Positions 38,481-47,044 of a stretch of 51,999 bases of DNA are shown here, in pieces. The notes below the pieces were generated by a model that saw nothing but the letters and a program-made list of their open reading frames with translations, had not been told where the DNA came from and ran no database searches. Position 1 is the first letter of the stretch; each line of letters begins with the position of its first letter. The DNA lies in the NCBI GenBank assembly GCA_001817345.1, contig MHIE01000003.1, positions 29,423 to 81,421 on the forward strand. The letters run 5' to 3'. This stretch comes from Candidatus Buchananbacteria bacterium RIFCSPHIGHO2_01_FULL_44_11 (GTDB lineage Bacteria; Patescibacteriota; Patescibacteriia; Buchananbacterales; UBA6539). Made by a program: the position numbers and the translations under genes.

Positions 38481-39817
38481 TACTCTATATCAGCGCCCAG
38501 CGGATGAATCGCCACGGCTTGAGGCGTAGTAGTAATTATATTATCCCATTTGTAGCTGAACCTGTCAAAAGCGGCTTCGGTTTTTAGCCAGCGCCTCTCG
38601 CCGTTAGAAATAACGTAAACTTTGGCATCGTCATTGGCCCGAATCAACTCACCGTCTTTGAATTTGACCGGCAAACCGCCCAGATAAGCATCAAGGATTT
38701 CCGGGCTGACCGCAGTTAAAACTTTACCGCTGAAATTAGCTTTCATGATTTCTCTAGAATAGATCGGGTACTTGATGCCGTTTTCCACAAAATAAACCCC
38801 GCCGCTTTGGTTATCCTGGAGCAAAGCACCGGTCGGATAAGTGCTTTCTAAAGTGATTTCTTGACCCATAATATAACCGGCTAAGTCAGCTTCTACTACC
38901 GGCTCAACTTCTTCATAATTAAAACCGATTTGACGGAAAACTTCCGGGGTGGTGATGTGGCGCAATTCATCATTAACTAACAAATAAATTTTGCCGTTCG
39001 GGGTGGCTAAAAGCGAATAGTTGTGAAATTTGATTGACGGACCGACTTCGTATTTTTCTAAATCGGTTTGGGAGACGGTTAAAATTTTTCTGGGATCAAA
39101 CCGGGAAAGTAAAACGCCCCAGGAGGTAATCAGTCGCCGGCCGCCGTATTGAACCAGCCAAACGCCCGGACTACCCGGCGCTTTAAGCAGTGAACCGTCC
39201 GGATAATCTTTGGCCCAATAATCCAGCCAAATTTTGGAAAAGCGGCTGTTGCCCGAATAGTGCGGCGTGTAATTATATAAAGACGCCGTGGCTTGATTGA
39301 CCGGCGCGATGATAAAGCCGTCAATTTCATATTGCTGTCCAGCTTGGTAAGTCCAGTCATGAGGGTTATCCAGGTACTGCCGGAATTGCCAGGCCGCGCC
39401 GTCAACTTGTTTGCCAAAATGCAAAGTGGAAACGTTGCAAGAACCGTCATCCGGACAGCGGTAACCCATGGCCCGGTCAAGCTGTTTTTGGCTGGGAAAA
39501 ATATTGCCAACCAAGCTCTGCTCTTTTTGCAGAGTGGCTAAAATCACTTTGGGATTAATTTTACTTTCCTGGGCCGCCTGCCAGATAATCTGCGAGGCCT
39601 TAACCACTTTACCCTGGTAGTCTTCCAAATACAGGGGAGCTAGGCCGCTATTTTGTTCTGTCAAAAACCGCTGAATCCCGACTAAAGACAAGGAATCATA
39701 GTCAGTCATCTCTTCGTCGGTAATGATAAAATGGGGATTAAAATAATACTCTGCCTTAACCGATAAAGGCGTCAGTAAAAAGCTGAAAATAATTAATAAA
39801 ACGACTATTTTTTTCAT
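38480..39817 (-). CDS. Secreted glucosaminidase/lytic-transglycosylase-like protein with surface-repeat C-terminus
   Basis: Signal peptide; QAAQESKINPKVILATLQKEQSLVG lysozyme-like; repeated xGxxYxVxxGxxRxI modules. Confidence 0.65.
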   Translation of the reverse strand: MKKIVVLLIIFSFLLTPLSVKAEYYFNPHFIITDEEMTDYDSLSLVGIQRFLTEQNSGLAPLYLEDYQGKVVKASQIIWQAAQESKINPKVILATLQKEQSLVGNIFPSQKQLDRAMGYRCPDDGSCNVSTLHFGKQVDGAAWQFRQYLDNPHDWTYQAGQQYEIDGFIIAPVNQATASLYNYTPHYSGNSRFSKIWLDYWAKDYPDGSLLKAPGSPGVWLVQYGGRRLITSWGVLLSRFDPRKILTVSQTDLEKYEVGPSIKFHNYSLLATPNGKIYLLVNDELRHITTPEVFRQIGFNYEEVEPVVEADLAGYIMGQEITLESTYPTGALLQDNQSGGVYFVENGIKYPIYSREIMKANFSGKVLTAVSPEILDAYLGGLPVKFKDGELIRANDDAKVYVISNGERRWLKTEAAFDRFSYKWDNIITTTPQAVAIHPLGADIE

Positions 39818-39870
39818 ATTAGCTTTAGTTGATTATAACATTTTTAATTGGTATAATTCAATCAGACCGT

Positions 39871-40425
39871 ATGAAAAATCGAGCTTTTATCGCCATTAAT
39901 CTGCCGCTGGAAATAAAAGCTAAGTTCGAAGAGCTTATCAGTCAACTTAAAGCCAGAAATTCCAGTCCTTTTTTAAGCTTTGTTAGGCCGGAAGGCGTTC
40001 ACCTGACCTTGCATTTTTTGGGCGAAATCGGACCGGAAACGACTAAGGCGATCAAAATTAGCCTAGCTGAGATGGTAAAAAATTTTTCTGGTTTTACCTT
40101 CACGCCGGTCACGATCTCGGCTTTTCCCGACTTGAGACGGCCGCGAGTCATCTTTTTATCTTTAAAGACCGATCAACTGACTGAACTAATGACACTTCAA
40201 AAGAGACTCGGCCAAAAGCTGAAAGCGATCGGTATTGTCACCGACGAGCGGCCTTGGCAGCCGCATTTGACCCTGGCGCGGGTTAAAGGGCCGGTTAATT
40301 TAAACGCCGAAGGCATAGAAATACCATCGGAAACCTTTATCACCAAAAGCGTAGAACTGATGTCAAGCGAGCTCAAACCAACCAGTGTCAAATATAGCGT
40401 TCTAGCCAGCTACCATTTGAAATAA
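39871..40425 (+). CDS. thpR: RNA 2',3'-cyclic phosphodiesterase (2'-5' RNA ligase family)
   Basis: RAFIAINLPLEIKAKFEE; HLTLHFLGEI and HLTLARVK HxTx motifs. Confidence 0.9.
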   Translation: MKNRAFIAINLPLEIKAKFEELISQLKARNSSPFLSFVRPEGVHLTLHFLGEIGPETTKAIKISLAEMVKNFSGFTFTPVTISAFPDLRRPRVIFLSLKTDQLTELMTLQKRLGQKLKAIGIVTDERPWQPHLTLARVKGPVNLNAEGIEIPSETFITKSVELMSSELKPTSVKYSVLASYHLK

Positions 40426-40439
40426 ACTCGAAGCACTAA

Positions 40440-40560
40440 ATTCGAAATCCTAAATAAATTCAAATAACCAAAATCTAAATAATAAAAAACATTCCAAGTT
40501 TTGGAAATTATAATTTAGATATTGTTTCGGATTTAGATATTCGGATTTAGAATTTACTAA
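40440..40560. repeat. AT-rich inverted repeat (AAATTCGAAATCC family)
   Basis: actaaattcgaaatcctaaataaattc ... ggatttagatattcggatttagaattt. Confidence 0.7.
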
Positions 40561-40563
40561 GAT

Positions 40564-40707
40564 ATGCGCGAACATTCTTCCCGTCGCTATAATAAAAGTA
40601 AGGTCACCCGCTTTCGGACCAAAAGCAGTTTTAAAGCGGATAACCCGCAGCGGGTGCAGCGGCTGAAATATAGCCAGCCTCTGCCCCGGCCCAAAAAACT
40701 AATTTAA
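40564..40707 (+). CDS. Basic 47-aa microprotein
   Basis: MREHSSRRYNKSKVTRFRTKSSFKADNPQRVQRLKYSQPLPRPKKLI*; between thpR and next gene, not in ORF track. Confidence 0.55.
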   Translation: MREHSSRRYNKSKVTRFRTKSSFKADNPQRVQRLKYSQPLPRPKKLI

Positions 40708-40716
40708 TTTTTAACT

Positions 40717-41502
40717 ATGGATAAGGTTGAAATTCTAGGCGTTAAAATTGACAACTTGTCTTTGCAGGAAGTTTTGGAAAAAGTCGGCAATTTTTTAGAA
40801 TCAAAAAACAAATACTTTATTGTCACCGCCAATCCGGAATTTTTAGTCGCCGCTAAAAAAGACAAAAACTTTAAAGACATTTTAAACTACGCCGACATCG
40901 CCGTGGCTGACGGCGTGGGTCTGGTTTACGCCGCTAAATTTTTAGGTCATAAGCTCCAAAGAATCACCGGCGTTGATTTGTTCGGTTACCTGTGCGAGCT
41001 GGCCGAAAAAACTGACACGCCAGTTTACCTTTTGGGAGCGGGGGAGGGAGTGGCTCAACAAACCGCCGAAGTGTTAAAACAAAATTTTCCTAATTTGAAA
41101 ATTGTCGGAGCGGAAAGTGGCGGGCTGATTTTAAGTAACGGCGAGACACAAACCGCCAATGGCAACGCCGAGATTATCAACCGGATCAATTTAGCCAAAC
41201 CTAAAATCCTTTTTGTCGCCTTGGGCCAGGTCAAACAAGAAAAATGGATTTTTAAACATCTGGACCAACTCAGTTCGGTTAAAGTCGCGGTCGGCGTGGG
41301 CGGCACCTTTGATTTTGTCGCCGGCACGGTTGCCCGAGCGCCGGAACTGATGAGAAACTTAGGCCTGGAATGGCTTTATCGGCTGATTCAAGAACCCGGC
41401 CGGGCCAAAAGAATTTTTAACGCCACAGTTATTTTTTCTTTCAGCGTCTTAAAAAATAAAGTAATTAATAAAATAAAAAAAACCAATGCCGCAGAAGGTT
41501 AA
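40717..41502 (+). CDS. WecG/TagA/CpsF family glycosyltransferase
   Basis: VTANPEFLVAAKKD; ADGVGLVYAAKFLG; VGGTFDFVAGTVARAPELMRNLGLEWLYRLIQEP. Confidence 0.93.
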   Translation: MDKVEILGVKIDNLSLQEVLEKVGNFLESKNKYFIVTANPEFLVAAKKDKNFKDILNYADIAVADGVGLVYAAKFLGHKLQRITGVDLFGYLCELAEKTDTPVYLLGAGEGVAQQTAEVLKQNFPNLKIVGAESGGLILSNGETQTANGNAEIINRINLAKPKILFVALGQVKQEKWIFKHLDQLSSVKVAVGVGGTFDFVAGTVARAPELMRNLGLEWLYRLIQEPGRAKRIFNATVIFSFSVLKNKVINKIKKTNAAEG

Positions 41503-42922
41503 AACCCGCTTTGCCCCCAGTCCGACCGGCTTTTTGCACGTCGGCGGACTACGCACCGCTTTATATGCCTATTTATTCGCCAAAAAAAATAAAGGCGAAT
41601 TTTTACTGCGGATTGAAGACACTGACCAAGAAAGGCAAGTGACCGGCGCCGTAGAAAATCTGCAAAAGGTCCTGCTTTTGTTTGACCTGAAATGGGACAA
41701 TAAAACCCTGGTCATTCAGTCCGAAAGGCTGGAACACTATCAAAAGGCGGCGCAGCAGCTGATTAGTGCCGGCCAAGCCTATTACTGTTTTTGCTCTAAA
41801 GAAAGACTGGACCAAGTCCGCCAAATTCAGCAGACTAGAGGCGTACCGCCAATGTATGACGGTCACTGCCGACACTTGAACCCGGATGAAATAAAAAATC
41901 AGCTGGCCGAAAAAGAACCTTACGTCATCCGCTTGGCCGTGCCCAAAACCGGCCAGACTAAATTCACCGATTTAATTAGGGGCAAAGTTATTTTTGACAA
42001 CCAATTAATTGACGACCAAGTGATTTTAAAGTCAGACGGCTTTCCGACTTATCACCTGGCGTCAGTGGTTGACGACAACGCCATGGCGATCAGCCACGTC
42101 ATCAGAGGCGAAGAATGGCTACCGTCAACACCCAAACACATTTTGCTTTATCAGGCCCTGGGCTGGACGCCTCCGGAATTTGCCCATCTACCGCTTTTGC
42201 TGAACCCAGACAAATCAAAACTGTCGAAGAGACAGGGTGATGTCGCGGTTGAAGATTACCTGAAAAAAGGTTACCTCAAAGAAGCGTTGCTCAATTTTAT
42301 TTTATTCCTGGGCTGGAATCCAAAAACCGACCAGGAAATTTTCAGCTTTGAAGAGATGGTTAAAGTCTTTGACCTGACTAAAGTTAATAAATCCGGTGCG
42401 GTGTTTGACACCCAAAAATTGGACTGGCTCAACGGCCACTATATCCGTCAAAAACCGTTAGGGGAGTTGACCAAACTCTGTCAAGGGTTTTTTCAACAAG
42501 CGGGTGTGGAAAAGTCTGTGGAAGAATTGGAGCCAATAGTCGCCACCGAGAAAAACCGCATTAAAAAGCTTGAAGATATCGTAGAAGCGACCAAATTCTT
42601 CTTTATCCAGCCCGAATACGAACCCGCGCTTTTACTCTGGAAAGACCTAACCAGCCAGCAAGCGGGTGAAAATTTAAAACTGCTGGGGAAAAAATTAAAC
42701 GAACTGCCGGCCAAAGATTTTGAGCAAAAAATTCTTGAGGATAAAATTATGGCTTTCCTGAAAGAAACCGGGAAAGGGACTGGGGAAATGCTTTGGCCGA
42801 TGCGGGTAGCATTGTCGGGTCAAAAAAATTCGCCCGGGCCGTTTGAAATCGCCAGCGCTTTAGGCAAGGCCGAATCAAATCTAAGAATAAAAAAAGCCAT
42901 TGCTCTCCTTGAAAAAAAGTAA
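41486..42922 (+). CDS. gltX: Glutamyl-tRNA synthetase
   Basis: RFAPSPTGFLHVGGLRTALYAYLFAKK; DKSKLSKRQGDVAV (KLSKR). Confidence 0.96.
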   Translation: MPQKVKTRFAPSPTGFLHVGGLRTALYAYLFAKKNKGEFLLRIEDTDQERQVTGAVENLQKVLLLFDLKWDNKTLVIQSERLEHYQKAAQQLISAGQAYYCFCSKERLDQVRQIQQTRGVPPMYDGHCRHLNPDEIKNQLAEKEPYVIRLAVPKTGQTKFTDLIRGKVIFDNQLIDDQVILKSDGFPTYHLASVVDDNAMAISHVIRGEEWLPSTPKHILLYQALGWTPPEFAHLPLLLNPDKSKLSKRQGDVAVEDYLKKGYLKEALLNFILFLGWNPKTDQEIFSFEEMVKVFDLTKVNKSGAVFDTQKLDWLNGHYIRQKPLGELTKLCQGFFQQAGVEKSVEELEPIVATEKNRIKKLEDIVEATKFFFIQPEYEPALLLWKDLTSQQAGENLKLLGKKLNELPAKDFEQKILEDKIMAFLKETGKGTGEMLWPMRVALSGQKNSPGPFEIASALGKAESNLRIKKAIALLEKK

Positions 42923-42944
42923 AAAAAGTGATATACTGAGAGTA

Positions 42945-44204
42945 ATGTCAAGAATAAACCAAAAACAAAAAACAAAAAAAATTATTCTGCCGGTTTTAAC
43001 CATTGCTGGCCTGATTTTGGCTAGTTTTTTTATTCTAGAATTAAACCCGGTTTCGGCCGAAGACCAAGTCCAGGAGCTTAATTCTGAAATCCAGGATAAG
43101 CAACAAGAGATTGACACCTTGCAAAAAGAAATCGATGCTTACCAAGAGCAGATCCAAATCAAACAAAAAGAATCTAAAAGCTTAAAAAACCAGCTGGCAA
43201 TTTTAGAAAACCAAATTGCTAAAATTGAACTGGATATTGAAGCCACCGGTAAAAAAATTGAACAAGCCAATTTAGAAATTCAAAATCTAAACCTGCAAAT
43301 CCAGGACAAAGAAGCGGAAATCAAAAACCAAAAAACTAAACTGTCAGAGTATATCCGGCTGATTGCCCAAAACGACCAGGTCAGCTACTTAGAGGTAATG
43401 CTTAATAACGATTCTTTTTCTGAATTTTTTGATTACATCAAGTACATTGAAGATATTCACGGAGATCTGAACAAAAACCTCAGCGAATTGAAAACTGCCC
43501 GGCAAGAACTGGAAATTCAAAAATCAAACCTGGAGGACAAGAAAAAACAAGAGGAAACTTTAAAAGACGATTTACTGAAACAAAAAGCAGATTTATCGGA
43601 AAAAACTTCCGCCCAAGGATTGCTGCTGGTCCAAAACCGCCTGACGGAAAGACAATACCAAGGCAATCTCTATCAGCTTCAACTGGAACAACAACAGATC
43701 AATTCCGAAATCGCCACCCTGGAAAAAACCGTTCGGGAAGAACTAGAACAGCGAGAGAAAGCCGAACGCTTCCAAGATTTCGGCCCGGCTCGGCTGAGCT
43801 GGCCGGTCAGTCCCGCTCGTGGCATAAGCGCGCTTTTCCACGATCCGGATTATCCTTTCCGCTACATTTTTGAACATCCGGCCATTGACATCCGGGCCGG
43901 TCAGGGCACGACGATTAAAGCGGCCGAAGGCGGCTACGTCGCTAAGGTTCAGTTCCGCGGCGACAAAAGTTACGCTTACATTATGTTAATTCATAATGAT
44001 GGTCTCTCCACAGTTTACGGCCACGTTTCCGGCGTCAGCGTTAAAACCGACGAATACGTCAGCAAAGGTCAGACGATCGGTAAAAGTGGGGGACTGCCCG
44101 GCAGCATCGGCTCAGGTAATTTGTCCACCGGCCCTCATCTTCACTTTGAAGTCCGGCTCAACGGCATTCCGGTTAATCCGCTGGAATACCTGCCGGCATT
44201 TTAG
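42945..44204 (+). CDS. M23 peptidase with N-terminal coiled coil (EnvC-like)
   Basis: Signal/TM, long coiled coil, EHPAIDIRAGQGTTIKAAEGG...TGPHLHFEVRLNG. Confidence 0.9.
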   Translation: MSRINQKQKTKKIILPVLTIAGLILASFFILELNPVSAEDQVQELNSEIQDKQQEIDTLQKEIDAYQEQIQIKQKESKSLKNQLAILENQIAKIELDIEATGKKIEQANLEIQNLNLQIQDKEAEIKNQKTKLSEYIRLIAQNDQVSYLEVMLNNDSFSEFFDYIKYIEDIHGDLNKNLSELKTARQELEIQKSNLEDKKKQEETLKDDLLKQKADLSEKTSAQGLLLVQNRLTERQYQGNLYQLQLEQQQINSEIATLEKTVREELEQREKAERFQDFGPARLSWPVSPARGISALFHDPDYPFRYIFEHPAIDIRAGQGTTIKAAEGGYVAKVQFRGDKSYAYIMLIHNDGLSTVYGHVSGVSVKTDEYVSKGQTIGKSGGLPGSIGSGNLSTGPHLHFEVRLNGIPVNPLEYLPAF

Positions 44205-44214
44205 TTAAGTTACT

Positions 44215-44646
44215 ATGGTGATTAAAAAAAGAAAAAGTAACAACGATTTAAACGATCTATTGGCCGTTTCTTTTTTTGCCCTGATCGCTTTACTCGCTTA
44301 CGACAAAGACAAAAACCCGGCGGAAATTATCGGCTCTATTGTTTCGGCCTCTTTTATTATTCTGATTATCATCAGCCTAGTGGTTGTCGCCTTACTGTTT
44401 CTTAGATCAGACAAAAACTTAAGATACCGCGGCGAAGAAAAAACTAAAGCCGAGACCCAATTTGTTGACCTGGAATGGGGTCAGGCCTTAAAACACGATT
44501 TGTTGACTTATTTTATTCCCGTCTTAATTTTGAGCCTGCCGATTTTAGCCGGCCAGGTGCCTGATTTTATTGACTTTTTCCAGGCTTTAACCGTATTTTT
44601 ATCTTTGGTTTACTTAAAAATGCTTTATTGGCAAAGAATTTTTTAA
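44215..44646 (+). CDS. Small membrane protein
   Basis: TM segments; C-term QALKHDLLTYFIPVLILSLPILAGQVPDFIDFFQALTVFLSLVYLKMLYW. Confidence 0.7.
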   Translation: MVIKKRKSNNDLNDLLAVSFFALIALLAYDKDKNPAEIIGSIVSASFIILIIISLVVVALLFLRSDKNLRYRGEEKTKAETQFVDLEWGQALKHDLLTYFIPVLILSLPILAGQVPDFIDFFQALTVFLSLVYLKMLYWQRIF

Positions 44647-44651
44647 TTCCT

Positions 44652-44945
44652 ATGGGTCCGATCAAAATAACCTTTCTGACTATTCTGGTTTTGATGGTTG
44701 CCGGTACCGCGGTCTGGCTGAAAAATAAAATCAGAATTATCCAGTATCAGACTGGGCAACTTTCCGCCTCGGCGACGGACTTGCATTGGCGTAAATCTCT
44801 AAAGCATACCTTGATCATGTATCTGGGGCCGGCCCTGATTCTATTTATGCCTTTTATTCTGGCCCAGAAGCCCAATCTGATTGATGTTGGCCAGGCCGCT
44901 ATCGCTTATTTAGCTTTAAACTACTTAAAAAATATTTATCAGTAG
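44652..44945 (+). CDS. Small membrane protein, paralogue of upstream gene
   Basis: KSLKHTLIMYLGPALILFMPFILAQKPNLIDVGQAAIAYLALNYLKNIYQ aligns with the upstream protein C-terminus. Confidence 0.7.
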   Translation: MGPIKITFLTILVLMVAGTAVWLKNKIRIIQYQTGQLSASATDLHWRKSLKHTLIMYLGPALILFMPFILAQKPNLIDVGQAAIAYLALNYLKNIYQ

Positions 44946-44986
44946 CGGTGGATAACTGGTCTTGACCGGTTTATTTTTTTATTTTA

Positions 44987-45010
44987 ATATTTAGATAGTT
45001 GTCTAAATAT
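44987..45010. promoter_or_regulatory. Palindromic operator candidate for the ArsR-family regulator
   Basis: ATATTTAGA-TAGTTG-TCTAAATAT, followed by another CTAAATAT. Confidence 0.6.
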
Positions 45011-45047
45011 CTAAATATTCTACCGTTAATCACTAAAAAGAGGGGAT

Positions 45048-45323
45048 ATGCTACTCAATAAAACATGGGACGCCTTAGCCGACCCGACCCGGCGAAAAAT
45101 CCTGGAGCTGCTCAAAAAAAAGGATTTGTCAGTCCAAGAAATCGCCTTAAATTTTGAAATGACCTTGCCGTCACTGTCTCATCATTTGTCCGTTTTAAAA
45201 AATGCCAATCTAGTCACCAGTCTCAGGCGGGGACAGCAAATCATTTATTCGCTTAATCTCAGTGTCTTTGAAGAAGTGGCCAAGGATTTATACGACTTTT
45301 TTAACAAAGCTAAAAAAAGATAA
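45048..45323 (+). CDS. ArsR/SdpR-family transcriptional regulator
   Basis: WDALADPTRRKILELLKKKDLSVQEIALNFEMTLPSLSHHLSVLKNANLVTSLRRGQQIIYSLN. Confidence 0.9.
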   Translation: MLLNKTWDALADPTRRKILELLKKKDLSVQEIALNFEMTLPSLSHHLSVLKNANLVTSLRRGQQIIYSLNLSVFEEVAKDLYDFFNKAKKR

Positions 45324-45327
45324 AAAT

Positions 45328-46026
45328 ATGACCAGCCCAGTCAAACCAACTTTTAAAACCGAGGTTTTACCGCTCAGCCTGATTGCCTTGTCAGTGGTTG
45401 CCAGTTTTTATTTTTATGCCAATTTTCCCGACCAGGTGCCGATTCACTGGAATTACCAGGGAGAAATTGACGACTATGCCAGCAAAGAATTCGGCGCTTT
45501 CTTTTTTCCCGCTTTAATTTTAGGCATTTACCTGATGTTTTTATTCATTCCGTTTCTTGACCCCAAAAAAGAGCGCTATCAGGATTTTCGCAAGGCTTAC
45601 CATGTTTTCAAAGCGGCGATTATTATTTTCATGGTTTTAATTTATGGCTACACCGGCTTAGCCGGTTTGGGTTACGACATTCCGATCGCCACGGTTATCC
45701 CGTCAGCCGTCGGCATTTTATGTATCATCATCGGCAATTACCTGGGCAAAATAAAAACCAACTGGTTTATGGGTATTCGCACGCCCTGGACTTTATCTAA
45801 TGACGAAGTCTGGAATAAAACCAACCGGCTGGGCGGCAAAATGTTTATTGTCATGGGTTTAATCATGGTTTTTGCCCCGCTGCTCCAAATGAATAGCGAG
45901 ATTTTCTGGTGGATTTTTATCGTCAGCATCGCCGTTGTCGCCATTATTCCCATTGTTTATTCCTATATTTTATATCGAAAAATTGAAAAAAATACCTCAA
46001 ATCAGCCAAAAAACGACCAGCCATAG
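45328..46026 (+). CDS. SdpI/YhfL-like (DUF1648) membrane protein
   Basis: FPDQVPIHWNYQGEIDDYASKEFGAFFFPAL; TNWFMGIRTPWTLSNDEVWNKTNRLGGK. Confidence 0.88.
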   Translation: MTSPVKPTFKTEVLPLSLIALSVVASFYFYANFPDQVPIHWNYQGEIDDYASKEFGAFFFPALILGIYLMFLFIPFLDPKKERYQDFRKAYHVFKAAIIIFMVLIYGYTGLAGLGYDIPIATVIPSAVGILCIIIGNYLGKIKTNWFMGIRTPWTLSNDEVWNKTNRLGGKMFIVMGLIMVFAPLLQMNSEIFWWIFIVSIAVVAIIPIVYSYILYRKIEKNTSNQPKNDQP

Positions 46027-46031
46027 GACTA

Positions 46032-46060
46032 TTGACAAAATGAAGATTTTGGTATATACT
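46032..46060 (+). promoter_or_regulatory. Promoter of secreted orphan
   Basis: TTGACA - 17 nt - TATACT. Confidence 0.7.
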
Positions 46061-46238
46061 ACCATAATATTCAGCTAAAATACGCTAGAATACAAAAATT
46101 ACCGAGCTGGATAGAAAGGAGGAAAGCCAGCTCTTTTCACAAGACGCTACTGCGAAGTAGCAAGGGGAATACTTTTTTAGGAGTTAATTTAACTTCTAAA
46201 CAAAGGCAGTAATCCTTTGAGCCAAGAGGAGAGTCATC

Positions 46239-46778
46239 ATGCATCGAACCCGACTGTGTACCTTGGCCATTATGGCCCTTATTGCATTCACGACGAATTC
46301 CGCAACGACCACGGCGCGCGGCGCGACGACCGACGTCGGCATGACGACCCAACATTTGATCATCGGGTCCACCGACTCCGCCCGGCCCGGCACCGCTTCG
46401 ACTCACATGACCGCCTACGACGGCCTGACCCTGGCGTTCGGCACCGATGCCGAGAAGACGTATACCCACGTCAACAATTATGCCACGGCCGGCCAGACCA
46501 AGATCGACGATTACTTCATGTTCTCGACCGCGCCCGACTCCGGGCGAACCTACCAGATGACCGGCGCCATTATGACACCAACCGCGCTGGCCGTCGTTAC
46601 CGACAACCAGAACCTCTACCAATGGACCGGCGGTGACCGCGCCTGGGTGATCGCAACGGCCCGCATGACCGAATTGATCGCTCAACAGGAGCATTTTTCC
46701 GCCTTGGCCACGAGCCAATACGCCGTGTCCACCGGCACCTGCGTCGCCACCCCGACGCGACTCCCGCTCCGATGCTGA
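46239..46778 (+). CDS. Secreted Thr-rich orphan protein
   Basis: SD AAGAGGAGAG before ATG; signal-peptide-like MHRTRLCTLAIMALIAFTTNSATTTARG; GC-rich. Confidence 0.6.
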   Translation: MHRTRLCTLAIMALIAFTTNSATTTARGATTDVGMTTQHLIIGSTDSARPGTASTHMTAYDGLTLAFGTDAEKTYTHVNNYATAGQTKIDDYFMFSTAPDSGRTYQMTGAIMTPTALAVVTDNQNLYQWTGGDRAWVIATARMTELIAQQEHFSALATSQYAVSTGTCVATPTRLPLRC

Positions 46779-46853
46779 CTGAATGAAGCATTATCCTCTC
46801 CGTCCCCGCTCACGCCATTAGTTAACGCCAAAGCGTTAACCTGACCTTAATCC

Positions 46854-46893
46854 GAGACGGACCTTACCCCCAAAGGCCCGTCTCTTTCTTTTT
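46854..46893 (+). terminator. Intrinsic terminator
   Basis: GAGACGG-loop-CCGTCTC + CTTT-rich tail. Confidence 0.8.
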
Positions 46894-47044
46894 ATTATTT
46901 TTCCCCTCCTTTTTAAGGAGGGGCTAGGCCTGCTTGCCGAAGCCAACGATTTTAGTGAGTTCGGCGCAGGCAAGGGTGGTTTATTAACCCCTCCTAACCT
47001 CCCCTTGAAAAGGGGAGGAATTTTAACTTAATATTTTAACACCA

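Noticed and set aside
46137-46718. 193-aa Gly-rich minus-strand ORF and 139-aa + strand ORF in the 46.2-46.7 kb GC-rich segment
   Set aside because: The + ORF at 46239 has promoter, SD, signal peptide and terminator; the others are shadow ORFs of GC-rich codons.
46900-47030. CCCCTCCTTTTTAAGGAGGGG and CCTCCCCTTGAAAAGGGGAGG hairpins
   Set aside because: Common short intergenic hairpins; not specific enough to call as a distinct element.
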